A stretch of DNA of 64,000 bases from Nostoc sp. FACHB-152 (GCF_014697475.1 NZ_JACJRV010000018.1:33537-97536); one strand, 5' to 3'. Shown: positions 1 to 9,014, numbered from the stretch's first letter. Notes: generated by a model not told the origin, from the sequence alone. Made by a program: numbers and translations.

Positions 1-1
1 T

Positions 2-817
2 AACGAAACTGCTGTGGGTAGCTACCCAGTAGAAGCAGTAGCAACAATGGCTAGAATTGCGGAACGTATTGAACAAGAAGAACGCAACTCACCAACACGC
101 CAGCTGAGAGACAGCAGACGTTCTATTCCCAACGCCATCAGCCAAGCCGTAGGTCAAATTGCCGAAAACTTGGGTGCAGCTGCAATTATGACCTTAACCC
201 AAACCGGAGCAACAGCACGCAACGTTTCTAAATTCCGTCCCAACACACCGATTTTGGCGGTGACACCCCATGTCAACGTCGCAAGACAGTTACAACTTGT
301 CTGGGGAGTGAAACCGCTACTAGTCTTGGGTTTACCCTCTACTGGTCAGACATTCCAAGCCGCAATTAACGTTGCTGAAGAGCATAAATACCTGTTTGAA
401 GGCGATTTAGTAGTAATGACTGCTGGTACTCTGCAAGGCGTTTCTGGTTCTACCGACTTAATTAAAGTTGAGGTAGTGACAGCTGTCCTCGGTCATGGAA
501 TTGGACTAGGACAAGGTTCTGTGAGTGGTCGCGCTAGAGTTGCTCACACAGGTATGGATGTCAGTAACTTTAACCCTGGGGATATCTTAGTTGCACCCCG
601 CACTGGTGCCGATTTTGTCGATGCAATTCGCAAAGCCTCCGGTATCATCACCGAAGAAGAAAGCCTCACCAGCCACGCAGCCGTGATTGGCTTGCGTTTG
701 GGTGTACCTGTGATTGTTGGCGTGAAGAAAGCAACACAAGTAATTCGTGATGGCGCAATTCTCACACTCGATGTGCAACGGGGTTTAATTTACTCTGGTG
801 CAGTAGGAACAGCTTAA
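2..817 (+). CDS. pyk: Pyruvate kinase, C-terminal part (cut by window edge)
   Basis: Final step of glycolysis (phosphoenolpyruvate + ADP to pyruvate + ATP), cytoplasmic. The open frame enters from the left edge, with NETAVGSYPVEAV just inside it, a region typical of pyruvate kinase between the catalytic barrel and the C domain. The regulatory alpha/beta C domain follows. The last third is a PEP-utilising-enzyme mobile domain with the TSHAAVIG motif (the His corresponds to the phospho-histidine of PPDK and PtsI). This C-terminal extension is common in cyanobacterial and Bacillus-type pyruvate kinases. The catalytic barrel lies outside the window, so full length and activity cannot be judged. 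Identification is strong. Confidence 0.93.
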   Translation, partial: NETAVGSYPVEAVATMARIAERIEQEERNSPTRQLRDSRRSIPNAISQAVGQIAENLGAAAIMTLTQTGATARNVSKFRPNTPILAVTPHVNVARQLQLVWGVKPLLVLGLPSTGQTFQAAINVAEEHKYLFEGDLVVMTAGTLQGVSGSTDLIKVEVVTAVLGHGIGLGQGSVSGRARVAHTGMDVSNFNPGDILVAPRTGADFVDAIRKASGIITEEESLTSHAAVIGLRLGVPVIVGVKKATQVIRDGAILTLDVQRGLIYSGAVGTA

Positions 818-920
818 AAGAGAGATTAGAGGCTAGAGGCTAGTATTTTACTCAGCACTTTCAAGTCAGAGCGCAGAAGAAAGAAGTAAGGGCAAAATCA
901 TACTTAATTGGTAAAAATCT

Positions 921-955
921 CTTACAACTCTCTGCGCCTCTGCGCCTCTGCGTGA
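921..955. repeat. Dispersed CTCTGCG-type intergenic repeat
   Basis: Tandem CTCTGCGC units between the pyruvate kinase gene and the toxin remnant. A near-identical stretch occurs at 18512-18546 (both read CTTAC, then the CTCTGCG units, then CTCTGCGTGA). This short dispersed repeat is common in Nostoc-type genomes. A heptad-like GAGGCTA doublet precedes it at about 830-842. No coding potential. Confidence 0.7.
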
Positions 956-964
956 AACTGAAAA

Positions 965-1080
965 TTATATTGACGATAACGGCGGAACCTCAAAATCATT
1001 AAACGAGCCAATATTATTAAATGAATTATTTAACGCTCTCACTAGTTTTGCATCGAGAGTCAGTAAGATAAGTTCTATAT
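965..1080 (-). pseudogene. PIN-domain toxin remnant (C-terminal fragment)
   Basis: Directly after the antitoxin-like gene, in another frame, an open stretch reads KHIELILLTLDAKLVRAL and runs about 20 more residues to a TAA at 965-967. The LLTLDAKL core matches the last strand and helix of VapC/FitB-type PIN ribonucleases, where the Asp is an active-site residue. The usual N-terminal part with the first acidic residues and a start codon is absent. The fragment merges into the 3' end of the antitoxin gene, as an internal deletion would produce. The PIN assignment rests on this one motif plus the neighbour. Confidence 0.45.
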
Positions 1081-1236
1081 GCTTCGTCTTTCTTCTATTA
1101 ATTGCGTTTTTTCCTGCAAAGCCTTCTGCAAGATTTTAATAATTTGAGCTTCAACTGAGCTATTTTCTGCTTTAGCTAACTCTTGCAGTTGTGCGTATAA
1201 CTCATCGGGTATATTCAGCGCATGAAGGGTAGCCAT
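1075..1236 (-). CDS. Small ribbon-helix-helix antitoxin-like protein (53 aa)
   Basis: Starts MATLHALNIPDELYAQLQEL, the strand-helix start of a FitA/VapB-like ribbon-helix-helix DNA-binding antitoxin, followed by a second helix (SVEAQIIKILQKALQ) and a charged tail ending ERRSI. A GGGAGG Shine-Dalgarno sequence sits 7 nt before the ATG at 1236. Antitoxins of this type repress their own operon and neutralise a PIN-domain RNase. Here the toxin gene survives only as a C-terminal fragment overlapping its end, so this is probably an orphan antitoxin. It is too short for many gene callers. Confidence 0.6.
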   Translation of the reverse strand: MATLHALNIPDELYAQLQELAKAENSSVEAQIIKILQKALQEKTQLIEERRSI

Positions 1237-1337
1237 TACTTGACCTCCCACAATAATTTATTGGTAATAGTACCACGATGGGAGTTGGGGAGGGGTGAGG
1301 GAGCGATTTCTTACAAATCAATGAGCAATCAAAAATT

Positions 1338-2108
1338 TTATAAACAGTCTCGATTAAGAGATTGCCCGATTAAACTATAGAGTTCTTCTAATTGTTCTGA
1401 GTCCAAAGCTTTAATTAGTTGTTCTGCTGCTTTTTTAGGGTTATGTCGAGGTATATTAAGCCACAAACCTCCTTTAATAATAGGAGATGGTACTTTTTCT
1501 AACCATTCTTTAACTACTTTCCGTCCCTCCTCAGTGATTTGATAATATCCACGTTTTTTACCTGATATTAGTTCAATCCATCCGAGTTCATGCCAACGTT
1601 TTCGCCAAATGTGTGCTTTACTGGATGCCAGGTGCAATACTTCCCTAATTTTTTCTACATTGATTGGTTGATTATCTGGATATGCCTGAACTACTTGAGA
1701 AAATCTTTGTAAATACCCTTTTGGATTTCCGCCATACTGAAGTGGTAACGTTTTTATATCAAAAGTCTTTTCATTAGCTAATTCTAGTTCCCTAATAATT
1801 TTGTCAATATCTGATGGTTCACAACCAAATCCAAAAGGTGGCTGTGCTTTGCATAACTCTTCATAGGAATTGAAAGGCTTTCCATGCTCATCAACCAACT
1901 GCTGATAACCATCATATTGCTTTATTAAATCCCGCCATGCTTTTAACTGTTGAGCATTAAACGCCGCATCATGTAAGACTGCCTGCATCTCTAAACGGAC
2001 AGCAATTGCCCAAGGCCGTGAACCAGCTGGTGCTGTTAGATCACCAGCATTTCCTAAAGTTTCTATGTGAGCTTTCAATCTGTTACTGGATAGTTCTTTT
2101 GTAGCCAT
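1338..2108 (-). CDS. Hypothetical protein with C-terminal winged-helix-like domain, partner of HNH-helicase
   Basis: 256 residues from the ATG at 2108; a GTG two codons upstream is the alternative. I do not recognise the N-terminal half, which contains FNSYEELCKAQPPFGFG followed by a helical section. Residues about 125-205 look like a winged helix, with YLQRFSQVV, then a helical KIREVLHLASSKAHIWRKR, then GWIELISGKKRGYYQITEEG as the wing. The last 50 residues are helical. The start lies 34 nt inside the 3' end of the HNH-helicase gene, so the two are probably translationally coupled. It may give the helicase-nuclease DNA specificity; that is inference. Confidence 0.7.
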   Translation of the reverse strand: MATKELSSNRLKAHIETLGNAGDLTAPAGSRPWAIAVRLEMQAVLHDAAFNAQQLKAWRDLIKQYDGYQQLVDEHGKPFNSYEELCKAQPPFGFGCEPSDIDKIIRELELANEKTFDIKTLPLQYGGNPKGYLQRFSQVVQAYPDNQPINVEKIREVLHLASSKAHIWRKRWHELGWIELISGKKRGYYQITEEGRKVVKEWLEKVPSPIIKGGLWLNIPRHNPKKAAEQLIKALDSEQLEELYSLIGQSLNRDCL

Positions 2109-4120
2109 GCCCACACTTTCCCTAATTCTTCGATTTCCATTTTTTTACGAGACTTGCCAAAATAACTGACAATTTCTCCATTTATAGATTTAAATTCTTT
2201 TCCATTTTTAATTGCATATTTACGAACATGGGTCTCAATTTTGTCTCGAATAATCTCTAATTCTTCACTTGGAGTTAACACTTCCATTGAGGGTTTTTCT
2301 AAAGGGTCAAGCTCTGTGTTAACTAATTTTGAGTTATATATTTCTATAAAACGTTTCAAATTAATGGTGCTACTGCTAATTCCTAATATCTGTGCAGTTG
2401 ATTGAATTATTTCTGTTTCTAGATAGTCAACAGATTCCCCAGTACTTAAGTCGGATGCTCTTGAGCGTGTCAAACTGGAAGTTAGAGGAATAATAGAATT
2501 ATTTCTTTGTATATTGTGATTTTCTTCATTGCTGCTATTACCAACATCAGATATTTTTCTTTTATTATGCTCTTTTTCTTGGACAACAACCTCTTGCTCT
2601 GTAATAATTTTTTCCACACACTGACGAGCTAACTGATCATCAGGAATAAAAATTAATCCTAAATTTTTTAAATGTCCTGCTTTCCTATCGACTCTTGCCG
2701 CTCTTGCCCATGATTGCTCTAGCCAAGGTACGCTTCTTATATGAGTTAAGCAAGCAATATGTGTAATTGCTGGAACATCAAGACCTTCGTAAGCCATTGC
2801 CACTGTTACTAAAACATCAACTGCTTTTACATCTCTTGGTTGGTAGTCTTTCTTAAATTTTTTAATTGCAGATTGTGCTTCTTTGGATTCATCACTTGTT
2901 GCTTTAACAGCCGTGTTAATCCCTAGCTCTTTTAACCAATCTAGATACTGATTAGCTGTTGAAATTGATGGTGCAAGTACAAGTAATTTGGAGCGAGTAT
3001 TGTTTGTTTTATATTGTTGCCAATTATCAACACAGTTTTTTAATAACTGACGAGCGTATCCTGTTTTCAGTGCTGTTTGAAGTGCTATACCTGTATAATC
3101 TCCAGCTTCTGTAAAACTCGGTACTGAACATCTCTGTCCAGCTTGATCAATCCATTCAGCCTCTCCATCTCCCCACTCAAAATGAAGAGGGACAATAGCA
3201 CGTTCTCTGAGAGCTTGACTTCGTGTATATTCAAGAACTACTGTATCCTCTGTGTTTGACAGATTAGGAGTAAGACCACTAGAAGTTTGTTTGTAAGGCA
3301 TAAATGCAATTTGCTGGCTATCTCCACGCACATGAGTTCCTGTTACGAGTATTAGCAAAACCGCTTCATCTACTAATGGTTGTAAATGTCTATGCCAAAT
3401 TCCCCCTTCTTCAACATGATGAAACTCATCTAAAACGAGAATGTAGCGTTTGCGTCGAAATTCGTGAGCATGAAGGTCAGGGTTAGCTGCTATTGCTTGG
3501 TATGTAGCTACATAGCCTGACATTCCCTTACATGGGTTAGGTTCGTTATTATTAGCCATCACTCTGTGTTGATGAGCTAAGTGTTCTTTAAAAAAAGGAT
3601 CATCAAAATTTTCTTCTCCCTGCCTTTGTAAATTTCGTCTTGGCACTATCCAACATATTGCATCAGCAATACTTCCATGAAAGCCTCCCTGCAAAGGTTG
3701 ATTCGGAATTAGTTGCACGGCAGCAATTACTGGAATTAAGCTTTTACCACCTCCTGGTGTAACCAACATGAGAATTTTTTTAATAGGTCGCCCTGCCTTA
3801 ATAAGTTTACAAATCTCTAAAAACTCGGCTTGGTGCTTTCTTAGAGTTAGCGGCTGATGGGAAGGTTGTGAAAATAAGTCGAGTTGCTTGGCAGTTGTCA
3901 TTTTTCTATTCTCTTGTGCGGTTTTTGTGTAATGGCACTGAGGGCATAATGCCTGCATTTCATGAACATTAGTTCGGTGAGTTTCTATCCACCGAACAAT
4001 ATGATCTGCATGCCAATCAGAAGGCATATCGCACCCGCACAGTTGACACTTTCCATCAGCCGCATACCAGAGGCTGGCGCGTAGTCGTTTCGACCGGAGG
4101 AAACGACTCTCTTTTACCAT
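2075..4120 (-). CDS. HNH endonuclease fused to SF2 (DEAH-type) helicase
   Basis: 681 residues. Residues 20-65 form an HNH zinc-finger nuclease: C25-x2-C28, the WHADHIVRW box with H40, N51, then C59-x2-C62-H63. An SF2 helicase core follows: Walker A TPGGGKS (121-127), motif II DEFHH (231-235), motif III TGT (260-262), and a motif VI-like QSWARAARVDRKAG near residue 470. A polar Asn/Ser-rich linker (about 510-560) leads to an unassigned 120-residue C-terminus. The start is supported by GGAGGA about 11 nt upstream. It probably translocates on or opens DNA and cuts it, as in ResIII-type restriction or anti-phage defence proteins. It forms an operon with the overlapping winged-helix gene. The domains are clear; the cellular role is inferred. 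Confidence 0.85.
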   Translation of the reverse strand: MVKESRFLRSKRLRASLWYAADGKCQLCGCDMPSDWHADHIVRWIETHRTNVHEMQALCPQCHYTKTAQENRKMTTAKQLDLFSQPSHQPLTLRKHQAEFLEICKLIKAGRPIKKILMLVTPGGGKSLIPVIAAVQLIPNQPLQGGFHGSIADAICWIVPRRNLQRQGEENFDDPFFKEHLAHQHRVMANNNEPNPCKGMSGYVATYQAIAANPDLHAHEFRRKRYILVLDEFHHVEEGGIWHRHLQPLVDEAVLLILVTGTHVRGDSQQIAFMPYKQTSSGLTPNLSNTEDTVVLEYTRSQALRERAIVPLHFEWGDGEAEWIDQAGQRCSVPSFTEAGDYTGIALQTALKTGYARQLLKNCVDNWQQYKTNNTRSKLLVLAPSISTANQYLDWLKELGINTAVKATSDESKEAQSAIKKFKKDYQPRDVKAVDVLVTVAMAYEGLDVPAITHIACLTHIRSVPWLEQSWARAARVDRKAGHLKNLGLIFIPDDQLARQCVEKIITEQEVVVQEKEHNKRKISDVGNSSNEENHNIQRNNSIIPLTSSLTRSRASDLSTGESVDYLETEIIQSTAQILGISSSTINLKRFIEIYNSKLVNTELDPLEKPSMEVLTPSEELEIIRDKIETHVRKYAIKNGKEFKSINGEIVSYFGKSRKKMEIEELGKVWAWLQKNYPVTD

Positions 4121-4334
4121 CTAAAAAATTCCTCCAGTATTTAACTCACATACACTATAATAGTACAAGCGTTCTGTTAACGATTCTATTTTGGGACAGT
4201 TAGTTCTGGAAAGACCAATTAGGGGACGATTGCCAACTAGCTGTTAATTTAGCAGAAATTGCTCAGTATGATTACTGTGCAATAAACATTTCATGTTTTA
4301 CGCAACAATAGATAAGCTAGCTTTAATTCTTCAA

Positions 4335-4419
4335 CGGAGAGGGGGAGATTCGAACTCCCGGAGGTTTTAGCCTCATCCGATTTCAAGTCGGACGCAATCG
4401 ACCACTCTGCCACCTCTCC
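4335..4419 (-). tRNA. tRNA-Ser (UGA anticodon)
   Basis: The minus strand folds as a class II tRNA. The 5' acceptor GGAGAGG (4419-4413) pairs with CCTCTCC (4342-4336), with discriminator G at 4335. Anticodon arm GACTTGAAATC carries TGA. There is a long variable arm and a T arm with GTTCGAATC. CCA is not encoded. Length 85 nt. No duplicated tRNA 3' end was found nearby. Confidence 0.95.
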
Positions 4420-4496
4420 AAATTAACTGTCGAGCTATTGTTACCCTACTTTTTTGGGTGAGCAATAAAGCTGACAGATAATACTATATCTTACAT

Positions 4497-5426
4497 CTAC
4501 GCTGGTTGCACTACTGAAGTCGATCGCTTGTAGAAAATTTCTTCAGAAGCAACCCGAAAATCATTCCCTACCCAAATTAAGGAAGCTTGTGTGACCTCAC
4601 CCGCCTCTAGGCAAACAATTGAGAAATTACGCAGCTTTTCGCCTTCGTTCTCTACAATTCTTGGTACGCTGGCGGCATTTAAGTAAATTGTCCCCTCTGG
4701 GCTTCTAAAGATGGGTTTTCGGGTTTCTTTCTTGGTGTGCCGCAGTGTGTGGTGCATATGCCCAAATGTCACCAAAGCAATATTTTTACCAGTCGTAATC
4801 GCTTGCGAAATCGCTTCGGCAAAATCTGGGTCGCCAAAGTCGCCGCCGATGGGATGCCAGTCTTTACCGCAGGGGTCTTCGGGGCGATCGCCTAATCCAC
4901 TCGGCCCGTTATGACCGAGAAAGATTATTGTCTCACAGGCTGCCCTTTTCACTGATGCAAATATTCTCTGGGCTGATTCTTCCAGATTTGTCACGCCATA
5001 ACGGTCTTTGCAGATGTCAGCAAATCTCCATTCATGACCACCCCAACTAAAAGGACGACCACCAACTACAGTTAAATTCCACTCTGGAAAATCGAGTTTA
5101 CTGTAACCGACATGGGCTGTACCCAATAAATCAAGTTGTTCTTGCACCCAGTCTTCTTTATTGCGATCGTAGGGACACTTTTTCCGCCCCCATTCTGTTG
5201 CTGTGTACCAAGCATCGTGGTTGCCCATGACTGCTGCTTTGGGAATTTCCACCGAAGCGATCGCTCTCACCACTTCCACGGATTCATTGCCGAAATCTCC
5301 TACAAACAGCACTAAGTCAACGCCTAAATGCTTGAGTGCGATGCCATCTTCCGCTTCCCATTGGTCGTGAACATCGCCCACTACAGCAATTTTGAGATTT
5401 TTTGATTGATTTTTCTGACTGGTCAT
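4497..5426 (-). CDS. Calcineurin-like metallophosphoesterase (TIGR04168-type)
   Basis: A two-metal phosphoesterase with all hallmark motifs: GDVHDQW near the N-terminus (D and H metal ligands), GDFGNE, GNHD, LGHNGPSG and FGHMHH. It matches the conserved cyanobacterial/plastid family TIGR04168; the substrate is unknown. The ATG at 5426 is chosen because AAGGAAAG lies just upstream; an in-frame ATG ten codons earlier (5456) has no convincing ribosome site. Cytoplasmic, no signal peptide. It is divergent from nadA, and the gap holds GGGGAGTAGGGAATA-like intergenic repeats. Confidence 0.88.
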   Translation of the reverse strand: MTSQKNQSKNLKIAVVGDVHDQWEAEDGIALKHLGVDLVLFVGDFGNESVEVVRAIASVEIPKAAVMGNHDAWYTATEWGRKKCPYDRNKEDWVQEQLDLLGTAHVGYSKLDFPEWNLTVVGGRPFSWGGHEWRFADICKDRYGVTNLEESAQRIFASVKRAACETIIFLGHNGPSGLGDRPEDPCGKDWHPIGGDFGDPDFAEAISQAITTGKNIALVTFGHMHHTLRHTKKETRKPIFRSPEGTIYLNAASVPRIVENEGEKLRNFSIVCLEAGEVTQASLIWVGNDFRVASEEIFYKRSTSVVQPA

Positions 5427-5621
5427 GCCGCTTTCCTTGCCGTATATCTCCAGCATAGAAGAGGGAGTGGGGAATGGGGAGTAGGGAATAGGGGAGTAGA
5501 GGAAAATAACTTTTGACTATGGAATATTGACTCATGACAAATGACCACTTCTATTTTTGGTAAAAACTACTATAATTGATGCACTGGACAAAACATTTGC
5601 AACCCAAAGCAACCTCTAACT

Positions 5622-6596
5622 GTGTTTACAACTGCATTTGCACAAACAAACAAAACCCAACCGGGTGGGCTACCACTAGATTTATTTGCTGCTATTGAGA
5701 ATCTCAAAAAAGAACTCAACGCGGTCGTCTTAGCGCATTATTATCAAGAGCCAGATATTCAAGATATTGCAGACTTTATTGGTGATTCATTACAACTAGC
5801 TAGAGCAGCAGCGCAGACTAATGCAGATGTAATTGTCTTTGCTGGTGTTCATTTTATGGCAGAGACAGCCAAGATACTCAACCCTGATAAGTTGGTGCTT
5901 TTACCGGATTTAGATGCTGGTTGTTCTTTAGCAGATAGCTGTCCACCAAAAGAATTTGCCGCTTTTAAGGCTGCCCATCCTAATCATTTGGTGGTGTCAT
6001 ATATTAATTGCTCTGCCGAAATTAAGGCGATGAGTGATATTATCTGCACCAGTTCCAATGCGGTGAAGATTGTACAGCAAATACCAAAAGACCAGCCGAT
6101 TATTTTTGCTCCAGACCGTAACTTAGGGCGTTATGTGATGGAACAAACTGGGCGAGATATGGTGCTATGGCAAGGTAGTTGCGTTGTGCATGAAACTTTT
6201 TCGGAAAAGAAAATTGTACAGTTAAAAGTAGCACATCCAAAAGCGGAAGCGATCGCTCATCCAGAATGTGAAAGCAGCGTATTACGCCACGCCAGTTATA
6301 TTGGTTCGACAGCAGCTTTGCTCAAATATTGCCAAACCAGTCCTAGCCAGGAATTTATTGTCGCCACGGAGCCAGGTATTATTCACCAAATGCAAAAACT
6401 CGCTCCTGAAAAACACTTTATACCTGCGCCACCGACAAATAATTGTAATTGTAATGAGTGTCCGTTTATGCGGTTAAATACACTAGAAAAACTATATTTG
6501 GCGATGAAAAACCGCGCGCCTGAAATTACGATGTCTGAAGATACTCGCGTCGCCGCTTTGCGACCAATGCAACGGATGTTAGAGATGAGTGCTTAG
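5622..6596 (+). CDS. nadA: Quinolinate synthase A
   Basis: Condenses iminoaspartate with dihydroxyacetone phosphate to quinolinate in de novo NAD synthesis, using an oxygen-sensitive [4Fe-4S] cluster. The three cluster cysteines are C101 (DAGCSLAD), C187 ([10 protein letters not shown]) and C280 (NCNECPFMR). [18 protein letters not shown] near residue 35 is characteristic. At 324 aa the length is normal for the family. It starts with GTG. No nadB or nadC is adjacent. A perfect palindrome follows the stop (6607-6634). Confidence 0.95.
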   Translation: MFTTAFAQTNKTQPGGLPLDLFAAIENLKKELNAVVLAHYYQEPDIQDIADFIGDSLQLARAAAQTNADVIVFAGVHFMAETAKILNPDKLVLLPDLDAGCSLADSCPPKEFAAFKAAHPNHLVVSYINCSAEIKAMSDIICTSSNAVKIVQQIPKDQPIIFAPDRNLGRYVMEQTGRDMVLWQGSCVVHETFSEKKIVQLKVAHPKAEAIAHPECESSVLRHASYIGSTAALLKYCQTSPSQEFIVATEPGIIHQMQKLAPEKHFIPAPPTNNCNCNECPFMRLNTLEKLYLAMKNRAPEITMSEDTRVAALRPMQRMLEMSA

Positions 6597-6606
6597 TTTC
6601 ATAATA

Positions 6607-6634
6607 CTGAAGAGAGGCGATCGCCTCTCTTCAG
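6607..6634. terminator. Perfect 28-nt palindrome after nadA, centred on HIP1
   Basis: CTGAAGAGAGGCGA and its exact complement meet at the centre, giving a 28-nt perfect palindrome whose middle is GCGATCGC. It begins 10 nt after the nadA stop and can form a strong RNA hairpin. There is no T-run, so it may act as an RNA stabiliser or as a weak bidirectional terminator between nadA and the convergent gene. Confidence 0.5.
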
Positions 6635-6734
6635 ATTAATAATAAATTCATTATTTTAAACTTCTGTGTGCTTAAACCAAACTAAAAATTGTGCTTGCTT
6701 CTGTCCTTTGCCGTTGTCAATGAAACGCAGATAA

Positions 6735-7655
6735 TTAAGATTTAGGTTTACTTTTTTCTGCCTCTTTCTGCGCGGTTTCACTATACTCTCTGTATAACTT
6801 AGTCCGTATTTGCGCTTCTTTATATCGGACATGAGTAGTTGGCACTACACCCATTAAATCAGATGCTCGCTGCCACTTAGCTGCCAAATCTAACCACTGA
6901 ATTGAGGTTGTAGCTGTTTTACCATCTATAGTTGCTTGGTTGGCAATTCTCACAGCAGACCCAAAAGGATCATCTTGTTCAGCAGTGCTAACAAAATTAT
7001 TTTTAGTGGTACTACCTGCTGACTTAGTTGCTTTAGCATTTGCCGTAGTAACAGGCTTTGAATTGTCTACTTGGATGAAAATTTTCAGTTTATCTCCTAA
7101 CTGAGAATATACAACCCAACCTAACAACAACAATAAGCCCAAACTTATGGCTGCTGGCATTTTAGATTTAGGTACATATTTACGCTTATTCTGGTTAGCT
7201 AAAACTGAAGTACGAGAAGATTTACCTTTGCGTACACTAGATTGTGCCAGTTCATGTTTAGCTTCTGCCAAGTCCTCAATTATTTGCTTGAAAGTATGTG
7301 GTTTTGTTAAGGTAATTTCCTGTGACCACAGTACTTGATTTTCGCCGTTATAAATATCCTTTAACCAAAGTAACTGTGCTTCTCGAACGATTCGACTATT
7401 AATATTAACTCGGCGAATGTTGCGGGGTGCGATAGATTCCAGAATTTGCTGGATTTGTTCTACTAGGCTTGATTGCTCAAGTTGCTCTATTTTAGATGCC
7501 TCACAGAGCAGTTGTAACACTCCATCAGCAAAAATAGCTCTGGTTCTCACACCAGACTCGGCTAGCTTTTCATTTAATAATTGAATAATCGCTGCAACGC
7601 TACCTTGGTGAGCTTGCCAAGCAATATCGTTTATCCGATCTACCATTTCTAGCAT
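6735..7655 (-). CDS. Hypothetical membrane-anchored protein (306 aa)
   Basis: Family not recognised. Residues 1-140 look like a globular cytoplasmic region (QAHQGSVAAIIQLLNEKLAE near the start, then a helical section rich in Glu and Gln). A basic stretch (NQKRKYVPKSK) precedes one hydrophobic segment (AISLGLLLLLGWVVYSQL, about 168-186), consistent with an inside-to-outside topology. A polar linker follows, then a helical C-terminal region (WLDLAAKWQRASDLMGVVP...) that would lie outside the membrane. Convergent with nadA; no operon partner. Cyanobacterial-looking but without a usable functional clue. Confidence 0.7.
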   Translation of the reverse strand: MLEMVDRINDIAWQAHQGSVAAIIQLLNEKLAESGVRTRAIFADGVLQLLCEASKIEQLEQSSLVEQIQQILESIAPRNIRRVNINSRIVREAQLLWLKDIYNGENQVLWSQEITLTKPHTFKQIIEDLAEAKHELAQSSVRKGKSSRTSVLANQNKRKYVPKSKMPAAISLGLLLLLGWVVYSQLGDKLKIFIQVDNSKPVTTANAKATKSAGSTTKNNFVSTAEQDDPFGSAVRIANQATIDGKTATTSIQWLDLAAKWQRASDLMGVVPTTHVRYKEAQIRTKLYREYSETAQKEAEKSKPKS

Positions 7656-7908
7656 TTGAGTTTTCGTGATAGCTTTTTAACCCTGATTTATTACCGGACT
7701 TATATACTTAGGCTTCTGTTCGGTGGAACTTTAGCTTGTATTTGATTTTATGAGTAAATATATGAGTTGCCAAACAAAATCTTTAAAATTCAGCTTCTCT
7801 CTGCTTTGAGCAGAAATAAACCACTATTACCAGTTAGCGTTACTCATCAAGGTAACTGATTGATCAAGCACCATAAACATTACTTTCGTAGTATAAAGTT
7901 CTGCACGT

Positions 7909-8136
7909 CTAAATAGTATCAGGATTAATACCGAGCATTTTCAACTTCTTTTTGAATTTTTCTATGTGATACCGTTTTAATCTTGCTTTCTCCTCAGTTT
8001 TCTGCTTTGCTAGTCTTTCTTGTTGTCGATTCTCTGCGAATTCTTCAAGAGGCTTAAATTCCAACCAACTACTGTATAGGTGCATTTCTAACTCAAGATA
8101 GTTAGAGGGTTCTGCCTGCGGGTGGGCGTATATCAA
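7909..8136 (-). pseudogene. Possible C-terminal remnant of a larger protein (Uma2-like tail)
   Basis: The open frame has only a TTG start and a stop a few codons upstream. Its end, KKKLKMLGINPDTI, resembles the C-terminal signature of cyanobacterial Uma2-family nuclease-like proteins (coiled, charged region, then L-x-x-LGI-NPD). The preceding part is a Lys/Glu/Arg-rich helix. The catalytic core is absent, so this is more likely a fragment than a functional gene. A short real protein starting at the internal ATG (8085) is the alternative. Confidence 0.35.
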
Positions 8137-8179
8137 TATAAGCCCAAATATGCTGGGAAATTAGGGATATGCCAATCAG

Positions 8180-8761
8180 ATGGACATTAATATGCAGACC
8201 GAAACAGAAGTGAGAACTGTAGCACCATCGCTTCAAGGAATTGGTAACACTATTCGCTTGACGGGCTGGGTTACTTTCTGGATACAACTAGGACTAGCTG
8301 TAGTTTCTGGTATAACAGTTTTATTTGCCTATACTGGGCGGAACTTTACCGACCAACCGAATGCAGGTTTGGGAATTGGTGTATTCTGGGCGATCGCTGG
8401 CATCATTGCTTTATTATTTAGCGTTTACTGGGATTTTCGTTATACTCGTCTCGGTAAACGTTTAGGTAATCCCAATCACGCTTTGCACCCTAGTAAGGCA
8501 GATACGATCGCAGCCCTGAGGTTAGGGTTAATTGTCAGTTTAGTCGGGATACTGTTAACTCTGTTGGGTACTGGCTCAACTTTAGGCGTTTTGGTAGCAA
8601 AATCGATTTCTCAACCACCTGGCGTAGCAATAACTGACCCCAACAAAATTATCCGCGCGTTAGATGTGTTTGTCGCGGTAGCAAATATCAATGGAATTAC
8701 GGCTCACTTTATAGGTACAGTTGCTTCTTTGTGGCTAATAGAAAGGGTGAATAAACACTAA
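8180..8761 (+). CDS. DUF3611 membrane protein, Tic21/PIC1-like
   Basis: 193 residues with four predicted membrane segments (about 27-50, 66-86, 110-136, 168-190). The order and motifs (IGNTIRLTGWVTFWIQLGLA, the WDFRYTRLGKRL loop, and a final short helix pair) fit Pfam DUF3611. Plant members are the inner-envelope protein TIC21/PIC1, implicated in protein import or iron transport. Cyanobacterial homologues are plasma-membrane proteins proposed to act in iron or other metal handling. An ATG four codons downstream (8192) is an alternative start. A strong hairpin follows at 8973-9014. Confidence 0.85.
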   Translation: MDINMQTETEVRTVAPSLQGIGNTIRLTGWVTFWIQLGLAVVSGITVLFAYTGRNFTDQPNAGLGIGVFWAIAGIIALLFSVYWDFRYTRLGKRLGNPNHALHPSKADTIAALRLGLIVSLVGILLTLLGTGSTLGVLVAKSISQPPGVAITDPNKIIRALDVFVAVANINGITAHFIGTVASLWLIERVNKH

Positions 8762-8972
8762 CAGGACTTATACCGTTTCACTTGAAGTTTGATACAGGGC
8801 GTAAGAGTGCAGGGAAAAGGGTTGTCAAGGAAATTAGAGTGGGCTGAATTTTTGTTTAAGTCCCGTTAATTAAGTTTTGCGAGGATATAGAAAGTTTTGC
8901 ATAAAACTTGTGTTTTTTAAGCCGAGTGATCAGTAGAAGTGAAATTTCTTATTTACATAATAATGGGTAATA
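8762..8972. other. Non-coding stretch downstream of the DUF3611 gene
   Basis: AT-rich, no credible coding frame. Between the DUF3611 stop and the next gene (ending at 9216), the only structure I can support is the hairpin described separately at 8973-9014. Confidence 0.5.
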
Positions 8973-9014
8973 AAAAGATTCCCTATTCCTTGAAGAAGAA
9001 ATAGGGAATCTTTT
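8973..9014. terminator. 15-bp stem hairpin, probable bidirectional terminator
   Basis: AAAAGATTCCCTATT at 8973-8987 is exactly complementary to 9000-9014, with a 12-nt loop. The flanking A-run and T-run make it terminator-like in both directions. It sits between the rightward DUF3611 gene and the leftward small acidic protein gene. Confidence 0.75.

Noticed and set aside
4335..4419. tRNA-Ser as integration site for the HNH-helicase module
   Set aside because: I looked for a second copy of the tRNA 3' end on the far side of the module (about 800-1340) and found none, and no integrase is present.
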